From: Membranipora membranacea
Taxonomy: Eukaryota; Bryozoa; Gymnolaemata; Cheilostomatida; Membraniporidae
Length of the DNA: 64,000 nt
Assembly (NCBI GenBank): GCA_914767715.1
Contig: OU612074.1
Location: 18,214,062 to 18,278,061, forward strand
Direction: 5' to 3'
The position numbers were made by a program, and so were the translations under genes. Positions 9,741 through 21,200 of the stretch are shown in pieces (position 1 is the stretch's first letter; each line of letters begins with the position of its first letter). A model generated the notes under the pieces. It was not told where the DNA came from. It ran no database searches and was given only the letters and a program-made list of their open reading frames with translations.

Positions 9741-12700
9741 ATGAGCGGGGCTAAAAGAAAGGAAGAAGAACGCCTCAGACAACGTCATGTCAAGGTTAGC
9801 TAAGATATATTCATAGCATACATTGAACGAGCACATTCATAGTTTTACGTTTAGTTTAAGCGCTTAAACAGTGCCGAGATGGCTGGTAAAAGCATTCCAT
9901 TGTCGACCACTTTATTTCGGGGAAAGTGGTTGATATTAGAGTGATGTTACCAGCCATGTCGGCACAGGTTAAGCGTTTAAACTACCTGTACCCTAACTTT
10001 GCTACAAGGTTGCGCTTTCTAGTAAGGATGTGTATTTTTGTGTGGAGCATTGGCCCTATATGACCAACAATTTTTTGCGTTGCCAGTCAGGCATATCTAG
10101 AATGCAGGAAATTAATGATAAGATTCCTATTTCTTTACTAATAGGAAGTTGGCAATAATTGATATGCAATTATTATTGCTTTGACACTTATCTTTTTTGC
10201 CTGTTTTTTGATGTTATATGGTACCATCAATGATCCTATCATTATTGGTATATGGAGGTAATAATTTTAGTGCATTTGATGAGGGTTTGGTGCAGTTTCC
10301 CATGATGCCCTATTTTGACATAGCCTATTTCCCAGCAAGATCAGGTCAATGACGACATATATAGGTCAGTCTTGATATTCCCGGAATTCCAGGGTAAAGA
10401 TGCAAACAGCCATATGCCACCCGTTTTTATTCTCACTGCCTCTTGTACTCCAGCTCCCTGACATCGATATCACAATATAAGCTTGTGTATCTCTGAACGT
10501 TTGGCGCCAATTATGTCTGGGTACCTTATGTGTGCCGACTGTTATTCTAGAAATTGACTCAGGCTTCATGAATGAGATATACACGCAAATAGTAAACCAT
10601 ATGATCAGCGTAGAAATCAGTTTAATAATATGACCTTGACCTATGCCCTTGACAGGATATAAGCGAGGAGTTTACAGGAGGAGATGGTTTCCCGGTACAC
10701 ATGACATCCTCGAGTGATAGGAGCGGGGAGGAACCTCCTCCGAGCAGCTGGAGTAATCTCGGATCTGATAAACAAAATGTAATCGTACTTATGTTCTTAT
10801 ATGTCCTCCAAGGTGAGCTATTTGATCATATCTGGTCTAGTCTGGGGAAATATATTTTGGACTGACTGAAGACTAAAATTGCCTCAACTAGGACCACAAA
10901 ATTCCTATCAGTCTGTAGCAAAATCAGCTTTTATCCTAAGATTCAATTCTACACTTGCATATTTGCAAGTTGGATGACTCTTTCAACTAAGCTAACTTAA
11001 CAGCGATGAATGCCTCTGATGTTAAACATCAGTGTTCAATTTAGATACCATAATCATTAAACTCTTAGAGTGGAGTAGGCCAATTTTATCTCATACTTGA
11101 GTCACAGTGTTGTGTTGTGTTGCACAAATATGACTGCAAGCTCATGACAATTATAAGAACATCTTCAATTCTAGTGTATAAACATAACATACAGACCCTC
11201 ATAATTATAGTAAAGCTAAAGCTATAATGCTGGTCTTACATAGTTTCGTTGCCCTGAGTGCTTTGCCAGCTGATACGGCGGGCGATGCTTTGAAAACTAA
11301 CTAAGTTTTTCTCAATAATCTATCTGGGTACAAAGGCTACCCTCACCATGATGCTGGCCCACAGAGTATAAAATATTATCTGTATATGAAATACAATTAG
11401 ACTGATGAACATATTGTTCGGAGTTGTAACAACCTGTACATTTATATGAATTCTACTGGCGCTGAAAACTCTATCAGATATATAGCCTGAGAGTGTTAAT
11501 GTCTTAATGTTTGATTATAGGTATACCCCTCGGATTAGCTGGTAGTATGCCGATGATATTACAGGCTAGGAAAGCAGACTACTCTACACAGGCGTTTTTC
11601 AGCTTTGCCTTCTGGCCTTTCTCAGTCAAACTCCTCTGGGCTCCAATAGGTAAGGTAGTGAGGTAGTGACACATGGTTATTAAATAGTAACCATTTCAGC
11701 TACAAATGCGTGTTCAAGTCAAGGAATATCATCATTGGTTACCCCTTTCTTTTGACAGGAAATAACTCATGATTTCTAGTTCAACAGCCAGTATTGTCTT
11801 CAATGGGGGATAATACAACATGATTGTATTATCGGAGTACAGGTACAGGTACCCATAGTACTCGGAGGCCCCGGAAAGCAAATTTGTTCAACAGCTTAAA
11901 CCACTGCTGACACAGCTGGTTGGATCTCAGCTAGTTTTACAGGCACCTGGTTGGTCAACAACAACATTAAATTGTCATCACTAATGGCGGATGGCTGGGG
12001 AAGAAGATACTCCCTACATTTTGAGAGCTCATATAACTCCATTTAAAGCTACTGGCTAGATGTTTTGATGCGACAACTCTCTATTTAAATTTTTGACTGG
12101 TGGCTATGCTGGGCAAAGCCAAGCTTTGGCAGCAGTGGTTTAAGTTATCCAATGTCACAGCTAACAGCTAGCATATAAGCAGTATATCTACCTATTCCTT
12201 ATCACTTAGCATCAAAGTACATAATCTTGATCTTAATTTAATTGCTGTAATTAGAACCAAACAAGAAAATGAGAAAGACATCCTCTGGTAGTATAGGTTA
12301 CGACACTCTAATAGCTAATAGATCTTTTTTTCCTCTTATGGCAAAAAAGTGAAACAACAGGATATTTAGTACTTAAAAACATTTCTATATTTGGGTTATG
12401 GGGAGAGAACCTTAATTAATTTTCTGATGAACAATAATTTCGTTTTCGCAATTACTGGAAAAAATCCACTGTAAGAAATGTTGAATCACGTTCACTGTAA
12501 TGGGACAGAACAATCAATGTTAGCTTTTCTCAAGGTTTAGGCTGATAACAGATGAAGAAAACACTGAAATAAAGGAAGGGCTGATGGTGCTATCCACTGC
12601 TCATAGTCGTCCACACATATACAGTTCAACTCAGACAAATTATCACTACCATCTTTTTGAACAAGGATGCATGTGTTGGAGTTGTCTGTTCTTCACATAA

Positions 12701-15700
12701 ATTTCTCCCAAGTGTAAACCTAGATCAATTCGGCAGATTTGAGTTGTTTTTCCTCTACTGTTAAGCTGCCACCAATGGTGGCAAAAAAATTATTCTAGGT
12801 TGACGTTTACTCACATATCATTGAAGAAGACAGGTGACACTGCAAAGTTGTTTTTATTCAAAAAATATGTGGTGACAAGGTAGTAGGTCTACCTTTTGTA
12901 TCCAATGATTTTATAAAAAAAAAATGTCTGCACTAACTTCATTCTTCAGCTGGAGACATAAAATGGTAAACATTGCACCACCAATTTGTACAGAAATGCA
13001 GTTTAGTTTTTGGGCATATTTATTACAAAGATTTTTAACTGCAGTCAAAGTTGTTTGCTCTTTGAGCATAAACCTTTGACTGCCCATCTGATTTTTTATC
13101 ACATCATTCTATTATTGTAATATGATATATTATAATATTTTGTACAATGCTACAGTTTAAGTCAGAAGTATATCACATGTGATCATTAAATCATGAGTAA
13201 ATCACTCATCATCACCACATTGTGTTAAGGTGTAGCTAGACAGGCCCACGAAATCGCGTGGGGAGGCAATTCCACGCGTTGTTGATGCCAAACCACGCCG
13301 TTGGCCATGCTAACGATGCGTCTTTTCAAAGACCAGCATGTTCGTGTTGTTAACCACGTTGTGAACCTACGCTTCTGTCATTGGCCAGTTGGTACAATAG
13401 AGCTTATTTAATTGGCTGTTACTCATTGGTCATGGCTTATTGGCCACTCACTTAGCAATGTTGTCACAAGGTGGGTGTGTTTAGCCTATGAAGCCGCGGC
13501 TACTACGCGTGGGAAGACAATTCCACGCATTTCGTGGGCTCATGTAGCAAGACCTTTAGGCTACGCCTATATCGAATCAAACCTAACAAGAGAATTATAG
13601 AAGTCACAGCTAAGATTATATATATGAGAACATATTCGAGGACAGTTCGCTTTGATGTTGTTACAAGGACAATCAAAACTACTGCAAATATAAATAGCAC
13701 TACAGATATGCTACAAAACCACATACTAAGATTCTCACGATCCCTCTTTGACTCTGTGCATATACGTCCTCTGCTATTCAGCAGTGGTTCTCTCTCCCTA
13801 CCTGCAATAACATGTAACCTTGAAATATTGATGCTATTTTTTATGTGTACTGAGTGATGAGGAAATCGATTCGCACATAATAACTTAGAACTTTTGTTGA
13901 GGCCATAGTGAGCCCACTTATATGTGAGGGGGTAAATGTTTCTCACCTCTTGCTACATGCATTCTCTGAAGTGATCCCCCACCCAGGTTTTCTTCCTGCT
14001 CGAATGTTAGGTTTGCATTGCCCACCTCAGGTCGGGTGTTGCCTATGTCTATATGATCCAATGTTTGATCAAGTTCTGGACTACTGACAGGATAGGCTGG
14101 CTCGATGACAGACATTGGATCATGTCCCGTTGTTCTTGTCCCTGATCTTCCATTTGATGCTGATCTGCCACTTGTCCCTGATCTGCCATGTAACAGTGAT
14201 CCCCTGTGATGGTCTCCAACCAGTATCTGATGATCATGGCGTGTTACAGAACTTGTGGCACTGTTCTCCCTGCTAGTAGTGATCTGACTTCCATCAAAAG
14301 CCTGTTGTGGCGTTATGAATCCAGTCGAGGTTTCAGTTGTGCTGCCATCATAAGGGTGATGTGCTGAGACAGTGCTTCTACTTGGTGTTGATGAGGGTCT
14401 CTGGTTTTGGCTGAGCGCACTGATGGTGGAGCCCAGATTTGTAGAGTGACTACTTGCGGCCGACTGGCTGCCATCATCAAACCTGGGATAGCCTGCTGAA
14501 CTAACAGAACTAAGATCATATGGATGGGCTGGGGATGCAGTGTGTCCGCTCTGTCCTGATTGTGAACTAGGAGTCGCCATCCTTACTGAGTGTGATGCTG
14601 ACTGGGCTGTCCCTATACTCCCCACTCTTACATCCATACTGTCATGGTGAGGTGGTGTCAGCAGAAGGGACAATTGTGTGTTGGATTTCCCCAAACCTTT
14701 GTTTGTATTGATATGTGCGAAACTAATGAACTTTTATTGGTTGAGACAAAATTAATAATCAAAAACAGCAATATTGATTATCGGTACCCTTACAGATTCT
14801 TGTTTTTGACAATATTTTAGAACAATCAAAACCAAATCTTGTTATGGATCGAATCAAAAAATGTTCTAGCTATTCCATAGCTTAACCTCGGTGGGTTCTC
14901 TCAAAGGTGTACCAATATACTTTTGCGTCTTGATATGTAGCATTCTTACCCTGCTTTTTGACTGCAAATACTAGAGTTGCAGTTGTAATCAACTATCTGT
15001 CTTGGTTTAGTTTTCATTGGATAAATATCACGGAAATTTAATTTGGTGATTAGGACAAAGCAGATTTGCCGCAAAACGATATGACACCATAGCTATATAA
15101 GCATCGGGAATGTTGAGCTCTAACCGCAGTGTGATCAAACAAACCAGAAATCATATTAAATCTGTGAAAAAAGAGGGGAAATCACATAATAGTATTTCTT
15201 CTAATGGGCCAATAACTATTGTCGATGAAGGGTTAATCTGGAACATGACATATGTAGTAATTAAATTCATAATGTATTCATATCTCTTGCCAAGGAGACA
15301 ATTGATTAAAAACACAATCACATAACTATTTCTGTTCTTATATAAATGTCATGATCTAAAAGCAATGAATATAAACTGTTTATATGTTAATTATGGTATA
15401 TAATTGCTCTGTTTTATTTTTCCAGTTGACAGTGTATATATACAAAGTTTTGGACGCAGGAAGTCTTGGCTTGTACCAGTACAGTATCTGATTGGTCTAT
15501 TCCTATTTGTACTCTCTTATAAAATCACTAGTCTACTCGGCAAGCAGGCCGGTGCAGAAGATGGTGGTAAGTTTAAATATCCTTCTCTTAGCCACATCTA
15601 ATATCATCACAATGATATATCCTTGGGATAACTAAACTATATTCTTCTCTGTACATTAGATTGTAAAGATTTCTCATCTATTTTCTCTTATTTCTTTTTC

Positions 15701-18700
15701 TGTGTAAGCAGTCAAATTGTTGCAGTTGATATAATATATTTAGTATTTATCATTTCCTCATCTGTTTTATTACGTCATGATTAAAGTTTCACATAATGAA
15801 GCATCTTACAGAGTTGTGATCTTCAGTTCATCAGCCACATCTTACAAATGGCATATACAAATCGGGCACAATGTGCAGACTATAGAGCAAGGTTTACCAA
15901 GTTATTTGTGTCTGAGGAGTCTGATCTAAATATTATTAATAGTTTGTAATAACAATTTTCTTTCAGCTCATCCCGAAATAGACGTAATGGCGCTGACAGG
16001 CACATTTATAGCCTTGTGTTTTCTCGCTGCCACTCAGGATATAGCTGTAGATGGCTGGGCTCTAACTATGCTGAAACGGTGAGTGTCCATAACTTATCAG
16101 TATTATCTGTGTCTGCAAAGATCGCCATGACTCATTGACCCTGACCGCAACCATTTTAGGCCTATGTTTTCACCTGTGGCAGTCATTAGCTTTAAACGCA
16201 TTGTTCAGTTTTACTATTTTCTAATTGAGTTGTAACTGGGGGCCAATAAAAGGGGTAACTCCTGACATATTTCTCTTTTAAATCAAGTGATGTCTATGGT
16301 TTGTTACCATTGACTTTTTATCTTGCAGTGAGAACGTAGGCTGGGCTTCCACATGTAACACCGTCGGCCAAACAGCTGGATACTTCCTCGGTAATGTCGT
16401 CTTCCTAGCCTTAGAATCTGCGGAGTTCTGCAACAATTACCTGCGATCCACCCCTCAGTCTACTGGTCTAGTCACAATTGAAGGTCAGTCCAGCCTCTTG
16501 TCTAATCTGTCTGCTTGCTAATATTCAGTCATCACTTCACTGTAGCAACCAGAATATGCTGTAATCACCAGTAAACGTAGATGAGTAAACTTTCCTTCCG
16601 GTGAAAAGGTACCCCATAAATATGCACAGTTGACATTTGGTACTAGGATCTCCCTTCTGTTTTTCAATATAGTGAGACATAGCTAATGAGATGTTCATAG
16701 TTAAATTCATCCGTTTCGTGGCTTGCTTTGTGGGTAACTGATCTGTATTATTATTTGTTTAGGATTTATGTTCTTCTGGGCGTGGGTGTTCATAGTGGCC
16801 ACCACCCTCACAGCTATATTTAAACACGAGAGACCCGAGTCTTCAGATGAGCAGCCTGAGGGAGTAGTGGATACTTATAAGATGCTGTGGAAGATAATCA
16901 AACTACCAGCTGTGCTCAAATACTGCGCTCTACTTCTCACTTGTAAGGTGAGTGTCAGAAAAGATTCATGATATCAAACAATTTCTATCAATGTTTCCTA
17001 CTGATCTTATACCTTCTGGGCACTTCATTGGGCAAGCTGCATACCTTATGTAATAATGCGTTTCGATCCTCCCAGTATATTGCACAGAGCTTTAGTTATA
17101 TGCAGTGTAATTTGCTGCATATTGAAAAAACCATGTAAACTGCATAATGCGTCGTGTAATTCCCAGAGTATATTGTAGGGTAATATGCAGGGTGATGCGC
17201 TGAGTGATGTATATGCGCAGACTGATGCACAGAGTAATTATTATGCAGTATTAGAGTGTTGATATGTATTTTTATACAGGTTGCGTTCGCTGCGACCGAT
17301 GCTGTAGCGAGTCTGAAGATGATCGATGCCGGAATGCCTAAGGAGAGGCTAGCTATGCTCGGTGTACCGATGATTCCCATACAGATCATATTACCTCTGA
17401 TCATCAGTAAATATACAGGAGGCAGCAAACCTCTCAGTGTCTTTATAAGAGCCTATCCATTCAGGTGAGCTGGCTGTGACCTGACCCTCTTTGAGCCTAT
17501 AGTGGAACACACGGTACACTATTGTATGTGTATCTCTGATCAAATCACCGAGAATTAATTTATGTAGCGCAAGTCTCATCTGAAAGAATTAGAAAGATGA
17601 TTAGTGATCACCGAGGTCGAATTCTCCAAATAGTAGAAACCGATGTTCAATTGGCTCTAACGATGAGATATACACTGCTGTTAGTTTGTTATCGGGGACA
17701 GTGATTAGGTAGAATGAATATCAGCATCATTTATGCTGGTTGTTCAGTATAATGGTATCCGCGTTCCATTGATTGTCATAATTAAATGAATTCATGTTTT
17801 ATGCCAAGGTGCCCCAATTATTTTCTCCTTGATGTTGAGAAGACAATTCCTATGAAGTGCAACCCTAACTATTAGCACTATTTTGTAGTTACATTTACCA
17901 TGCCAACATGGGGAGACTCATATGTATACTCTTAGATACATGACATTTAAAAATTATCAAAGGTGACTACTTTTTTGTTTTCTTATATTTGACAGGATGA
18001 TTATGGGTATAGTTATAGGATATGTAGTTTATATAACTCCAAACTTTAAATCTGAGGACTCAGAGTTTCCTCTCTACTTCTACGCTCTGATGATTGGAGT
18101 ATATGCTCTGCATCAGGTAAGTACCATATATATATACTCTGCAGGAGAAATTATTAACTAGAGTTAAGTTAAGCTTAAAGACTTAGTTTGAGGTTGCTAT
18201 TATGTAGCACATCTTATTCTCCATATTTTATTCTATCATGTGAGTGAATTCCAGCTTTAGAATCCAAATATTGAGGAAGTTATGGCCTCTCAAACTTCCA
18301 AGGTGACGGCAATTTATCGGCAGTAAGAATCAGCCGGCAATCCCTATGGTACGTCACAACAATCATGTACTTATTACGATACACTAGTAAATATGTTGAT
18401 GATCAAAATGTTCAGATCTGTAACGGTCTCGAACCCAGGTCCAAATGGCTTTGCAGGCAACGCCGCTAACACTGAGCTATATTGTCTACAGGCTCACCTA
18501 GTTGGTCCAAGTTGCTGGATGGTAGCGTTGTTGCCTATAGGTATGTGGACCCGGTTCGATTCCCACCCAGTTCTGAATTTTAATCATCATCTTATCTGTG
18601 TGATTATTAGTGTATTAACTCATAATAAGTATGACCATAGACAAAACACATGTCTATGGTTGTGACGTACCCCAGGGGAAACATCCGCTTATTCCCAATG

Positions 18701-19896
18701 CTGATTGAAGGCAATCACCCTGGAAGTTTGAGAGGCCATAACTTCCTCAATATTTGGATTCTAAAACTGAAAATCGCTCACATGATAGAATAAAATATGG
18801 AGAATAAGATGTGATACAAAAGAGCAGCCTCAATTTCAGTTTGCACCAATTTTCACTAGCTAAGGAGTTTATGATATAAAAAATTAAGATTGAGTTAATA
18901 GAAATTCCACCATTTTAAACTTGTGTGAAACGGAAAACTTTTCATCCTGAACAATGAAAGGCTCATTCATTCAACAGGTAAGACAGAACGCAGTTTGGCT
19001 GTTAAGCCCTCTTTTTTCCTTACACTATTTATTTGTCACAGTATTTCTTGAGAATAACATGCTGTTCCTTGCTGTTATATGATGACACCATTACCATTAA
19101 GTGTTGCACTTACAGGTGACACTGTACTCTATATTCGTTGCTATGATGGCATTCACAGCTAAAATAAGTGATCCAGCAGTAGGAGGTACCTATATGACGC
19201 TCCTCAACACAATCACTAATTTAGGTAATATTTGTATACAAGCATCTAACACTCTCAGTTGCTGTTTGTTGTTCGTTTGTCGTGTAAAATCCTTTCCACA
19301 TAAAATAATACTTTGGGACAGGAGCTGACTTAGAAAATTTGATGGAATATTTTTTTGTCAAAAAATATTCCATCAAATTTTCTAAGTCAGCTCCTGTAAA
19401 ATCCTTTCCGCATATAATAAAACTTTGGGACAGGAGCTGACTTAGAAAATTTGATGGAATATTTTTTTGTCAATAAAAATTTTTTTTTTCGAGTGATATT
19501 CACTTTGTATCTGGTTCGTCTCCTGCATCAACATGTGACATTAAAGGCTGTTAATTGGGTCATAATAGTCAACTACCAACAAACAATATACATAATCTAT
19601 TACTTAATAATATAGATTCTATTCGAATAGTCATATCAGTGTTGAATTTTGTATGGTAATCATTTTGATTTATCTTTCTTTCAGGAGGAAATTGGCCAGC
19701 AACGATAGCCTTATATCTCGTATCACATCTCAATATAACTAGTCAGGGGGCAGACGGTAAACCCGTCACATCAGTAGATGGATTCTATGTGGAGACAGCT
19801 ATATGTACGACACTTGGTTTTATCTGGTTCATCGTATGCAGACCTAAACTGCGAGCTCTACAGAATCTCTCTCCTGCCGCCTGGAAGGTTCAGTAG
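9741..19896 (+). CDS. SLC33A1: SLC33A1-type acetyl-CoA transporter, eleven coding exons
   Basis: Multi-pass membrane protein of the SLC33/AT-1 family. The vertebrate protein moves acetyl-CoA into the ER lumen for acetylation of lumenal proteins and gangliosides. Coding exons: 9741-9794, 10656-10812, 11521-11649, 15426-15566, 15967-16078, 16329-16483, 16763-16947, 17280-17464, 17996-18116, 19116-19224, 19685-19896. Phases join cleanly to 519 aa; the human protein is somewhat longer. Family motifs in order: LQGIPLGLAGSMP, FFSFAFWPFSVKLLWAP, FGRRKSWLVPVQY, LAATQDIAVDGWALTML, RENVGWASTCNTVGQTAGYF, VPMIPIQIILPLIISKYTGG, SDPAVGGTYMTLLNTITNLG and GGNWP. The N-terminus is a charged cytosolic stretch (MSGAKRKEEERLRQRH). 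The start was chosen as the only ATG in frame ahead of the first donor. Introns are rich in inserted elements; intron 3 (11650-15425) hosts a gene on the other strand. Confidence 0.95.
9854..9982. repeat. Foldback MITE-like element in SLC33A1 intron 1
   Basis: Arms of about 36 bp: GTTTAAGCGCTTAAACAGTG..GATGGCTGGTAA at 9854-9889 and TTACCAGCCATG..GGCACAGGTTAAGCGTTTAAAC at 9947-9982. The outer end is itself a palindrome (GTTTAAGCGCTTAAAC). Confidence 0.75.
13228..13556. repeat. Foldback element overlapping the nested gene's last codons
   Basis: The left end (GGCCCACGAAATCGCGTGG then GGCAATTCCACGCG, about 13241-13280) is the inverse complement, with small indels, of the right end (CGCGTGGGAAGACAATTCCA then CGCATTTCGTGGGC, about 13507-13542). 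Weaker pairing extends outward (gtagctagacag / catgtagcaagac). The element is about 330 bp and interrupts the minus-strand gene near its 3' end. Confidence 0.65.
13503..14637 (-). CDS. Nested gene: Ser-rich protein with two C-terminal membrane spans
   Basis: Family not recognised. Two exons on the minus strand inside SLC33A1 intron 3: 14637-13947 and 13801-13503, joined by AGAG|GTGAGA and TTATTGCAG|GT in matching phase, predicting 329 aa. The first about 230 residues are Ser/Thr/Gly/His-rich and probably disordered, with loose repeats (HPYD twice, FDGSQ or DDGSQ twice, GRSG/GRSAS words). Exon 2 begins REREPLLNS, an acidic dileucine-like signal. Two hydrophobic segments follow (MWFCSISVVLFIFAVVLIVL and VLEYVLIYIILAVTSIILLL) separated by a short basic loop (SKRT), then a tail of about 20 residues. 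The architecture resembles small two-pass proteins such as TMEM74, but I see no shared motif. The start at 14637 is the first in-frame ATG; the frame is open upstream to about 14740, so a further 5' exon is possible. The last 14 or so codons fall in a foldback repeat. Confidence 0.6.
18420..18487 (-). repeat. tRNA-like segment (SINE head), minus strand
   Basis: Read on the minus strand it shows an A-box-like word (TAGCTCAGTGTTAGCGG) and, about 25 bp on, a B-box-like word (GGGTTCGAGACC). These are the internal RNA polymerase III promoter elements. No convincing acceptor stem closes it, so it is not called a tRNA gene. Confidence 0.5.
18491..18570 (+). repeat. tRNA-like segment (SINE head), plus strand
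   Basis: GGCTCACCTAGTTGGTCC (A-box-like) is followed about 50 bp later by CCGGTTCGATTCCCACCC (B box GGTTCGATTCC). It lies head to head with the minus-strand tRNA-like segment, only a few bases apart, near the middle of the long-TIR element. Confidence 0.5.
19283..19474. repeat. Direct-inverted-direct triple repeat in SLC33A1 intron 10
   Basis: A unit of about 75 bp starting GTAAAATCCTTTCC and containing GGGACAGGAGCTGACTTAG, then ATTTGATGGAATATT, occurs at 19283-19359. Its core is repeated inverted at about 19354-19395 and again direct at 19396-19474. The first two copies form a near-perfect hairpin of about 42 bp. Confidence 0.85.
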
Positions 19897-21060
19897 AGAT
19901 GTCTTCTCTCTATTCGGTGCCAAAGTTTATATGAAGATAGCTCAGGAACCTCAACTGTAAGGATCACAGGCTACTGATCTCTGTAAAAGATACCCGACCC
20001 CTTGTCATGCACAAGGTCCCATAACTACTACTTGTAGTAGCTTAGATTATTGATATCTCTGCAATAAATTCAATTCAATGACATTCAACGATTTTGGTAG
20101 TCAGTACACTGTTCTTCCAGTTGCCGGGTGGTTTGGTGAGCGTAAGGGATTTGATTTTCTCCAACTCACCGAACCAGGAGATTATTGTCCGCTGTGATTA
20201 TCCGGTGTTAGTAATCTCTTATAATACATGCCTGGCAGACAAAATAACTCATGACGAAACAGTTGCAAGGGCTAGAACTGCTGCAGCAAGTGGGACCCGT
20301 AGATTTTTATTATAAAGCAAAGAAAATGAGTGAATGTTAATGGTAAACCACGAACGGCCGGTTGCAGCTGGTCAAGCCCTCCAGCTAAATAACATTTTAG
20401 GGAGTCTTTTTGTTTTTATGCACTCCGCTGCATATTTGAGATTGAGAATCATGTCATTTCATTCTATCCTTAATAAATATATACTGCAATATCAATAGCT
20501 CAACTTTATTTCACAAATCTAAATTTGTATGAACATCAATAAACGACCGTTTTAAATGAAAAACCTTCTAGTCTGGTCTTAGTGATGATCCATCCCTTTC
20601 TACATACTCGCTCGGAAGGTCTCGGTATAATGCAGAAACTGAAGATGAAGGAATCAGTGGCTCAGCTAATGTTTCAGCTTCCATAAGCATTGAATGTTTC
20701 ACCTTGAAAAGCTCATGATTTGCTGGCTAACTCAAATTTTCTAATCTCAAAACGTCCTGAATTCACATTTGATGTCACATTTTACTCTTGTTTATTTGAT
20801 GTAGAAGCAAGTTAATTCCTACTCAAACGAGGATATTTTCTATGCATTGTTTTTACATTATTGCAGGTTACAAATATTAAAATGAATAGCTACGAAGCTC
20901 ATTTACTGTTGACAATCTACGATCCCATTCCAATACAGTGATCAAGGAGAGTTTAACTCCTTGCTGTGATGCATCTCTCTATGCTATTATTTACAGAAAT
21001 TCCATTCCAACCAAAGTTTATACTAGATTCATGCTCAGGAATTTATGCATAATGAGCCAT
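19897..21060. other. SLC33A1 3' UTR and spacer
   Basis: An AATAAA polyadenylation signal lies at 20063-20068, 167 bases after the SLC33A1 stop; a second AATAAA-type signal occurs near 20471. No coding exon is recognised in the rest. Confidence 0.5.
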
Positions 21061-21200
21061 AAACTTAACCAGTGAAGCCAATTGCCAATGAAATCAGCTA
21101 AATAGATAATCCCGGACAAAATATTCATCGATCCAGTTTGTCAAAATATTTATTCTGGAATTTCAGGATGTCAGCATGATAAACTGATAACATTGCTTTC
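21061..21200 (+). repeat. Upstream block of the mucin gene, duplicated at 25630-25810
   Basis: Words shared in the same order with 25630-25810: 'aaccagtgaagcc', 'atcagcta', 'gataat.ccggac', 'aatattca', 'tcaaaatattta' and 'gtcagcatga'. The similarity is gapped but collinear and lies upstream of both signal-peptide exons, so it is best explained by tandem duplication of the 5' region. Confidence 0.7.

Larger units (their letters stand above)
11650..15425. other. SLC33A1 intron 3, host of a nested gene
   Basis: A 3.8-kb intron. Besides the nested gene at 13503-14637 and the foldback at 13228-13556, it holds AT-rich sequence with no supported exon. A minus-strand open frame at 12911-13102 has no recognisable domain and is not called. 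Confidence 0.6.
18187..18835. mobile_element. Long-TIR non-autonomous element in SLC33A1 intron 9
   Basis: Terminal inverted repeats of about 110-125 bp. The left copy runs from about TTGAGGTTGCT at 18188, through ACATCTTATTCTCCATATTT, to GCCTCTCAAACTTCCA near 18300. The right copy starts near TGGAAGTTTGAGAGGC at 18722 and ends near GCAGCCTCAA at 18833. The interior carries two tRNA-like segments in opposite orientation and no open frame of note. It may be a MITE that captured SINE heads, or an inverted SINE pair. Confidence 0.75.

Noticed and set aside
12911-13102. Minus-strand 63-codon frame in SLC33A1 intron 3
   Set aside because: Composition is protein-like, but there is no recognisable domain, partner exon or splice site in phase.
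17100-17230. Repeated 'gcagagtaat'/'tgatgc' words in SLC33A1 intron 7
   Set aside because: Imperfect and short; no consistent period, so not called a repeat.
18420-18570. Two true tRNA genes
   Set aside because: A- and B-box words are present, but I could not pair acceptor or anticodon stems; SINE heads are more likely.
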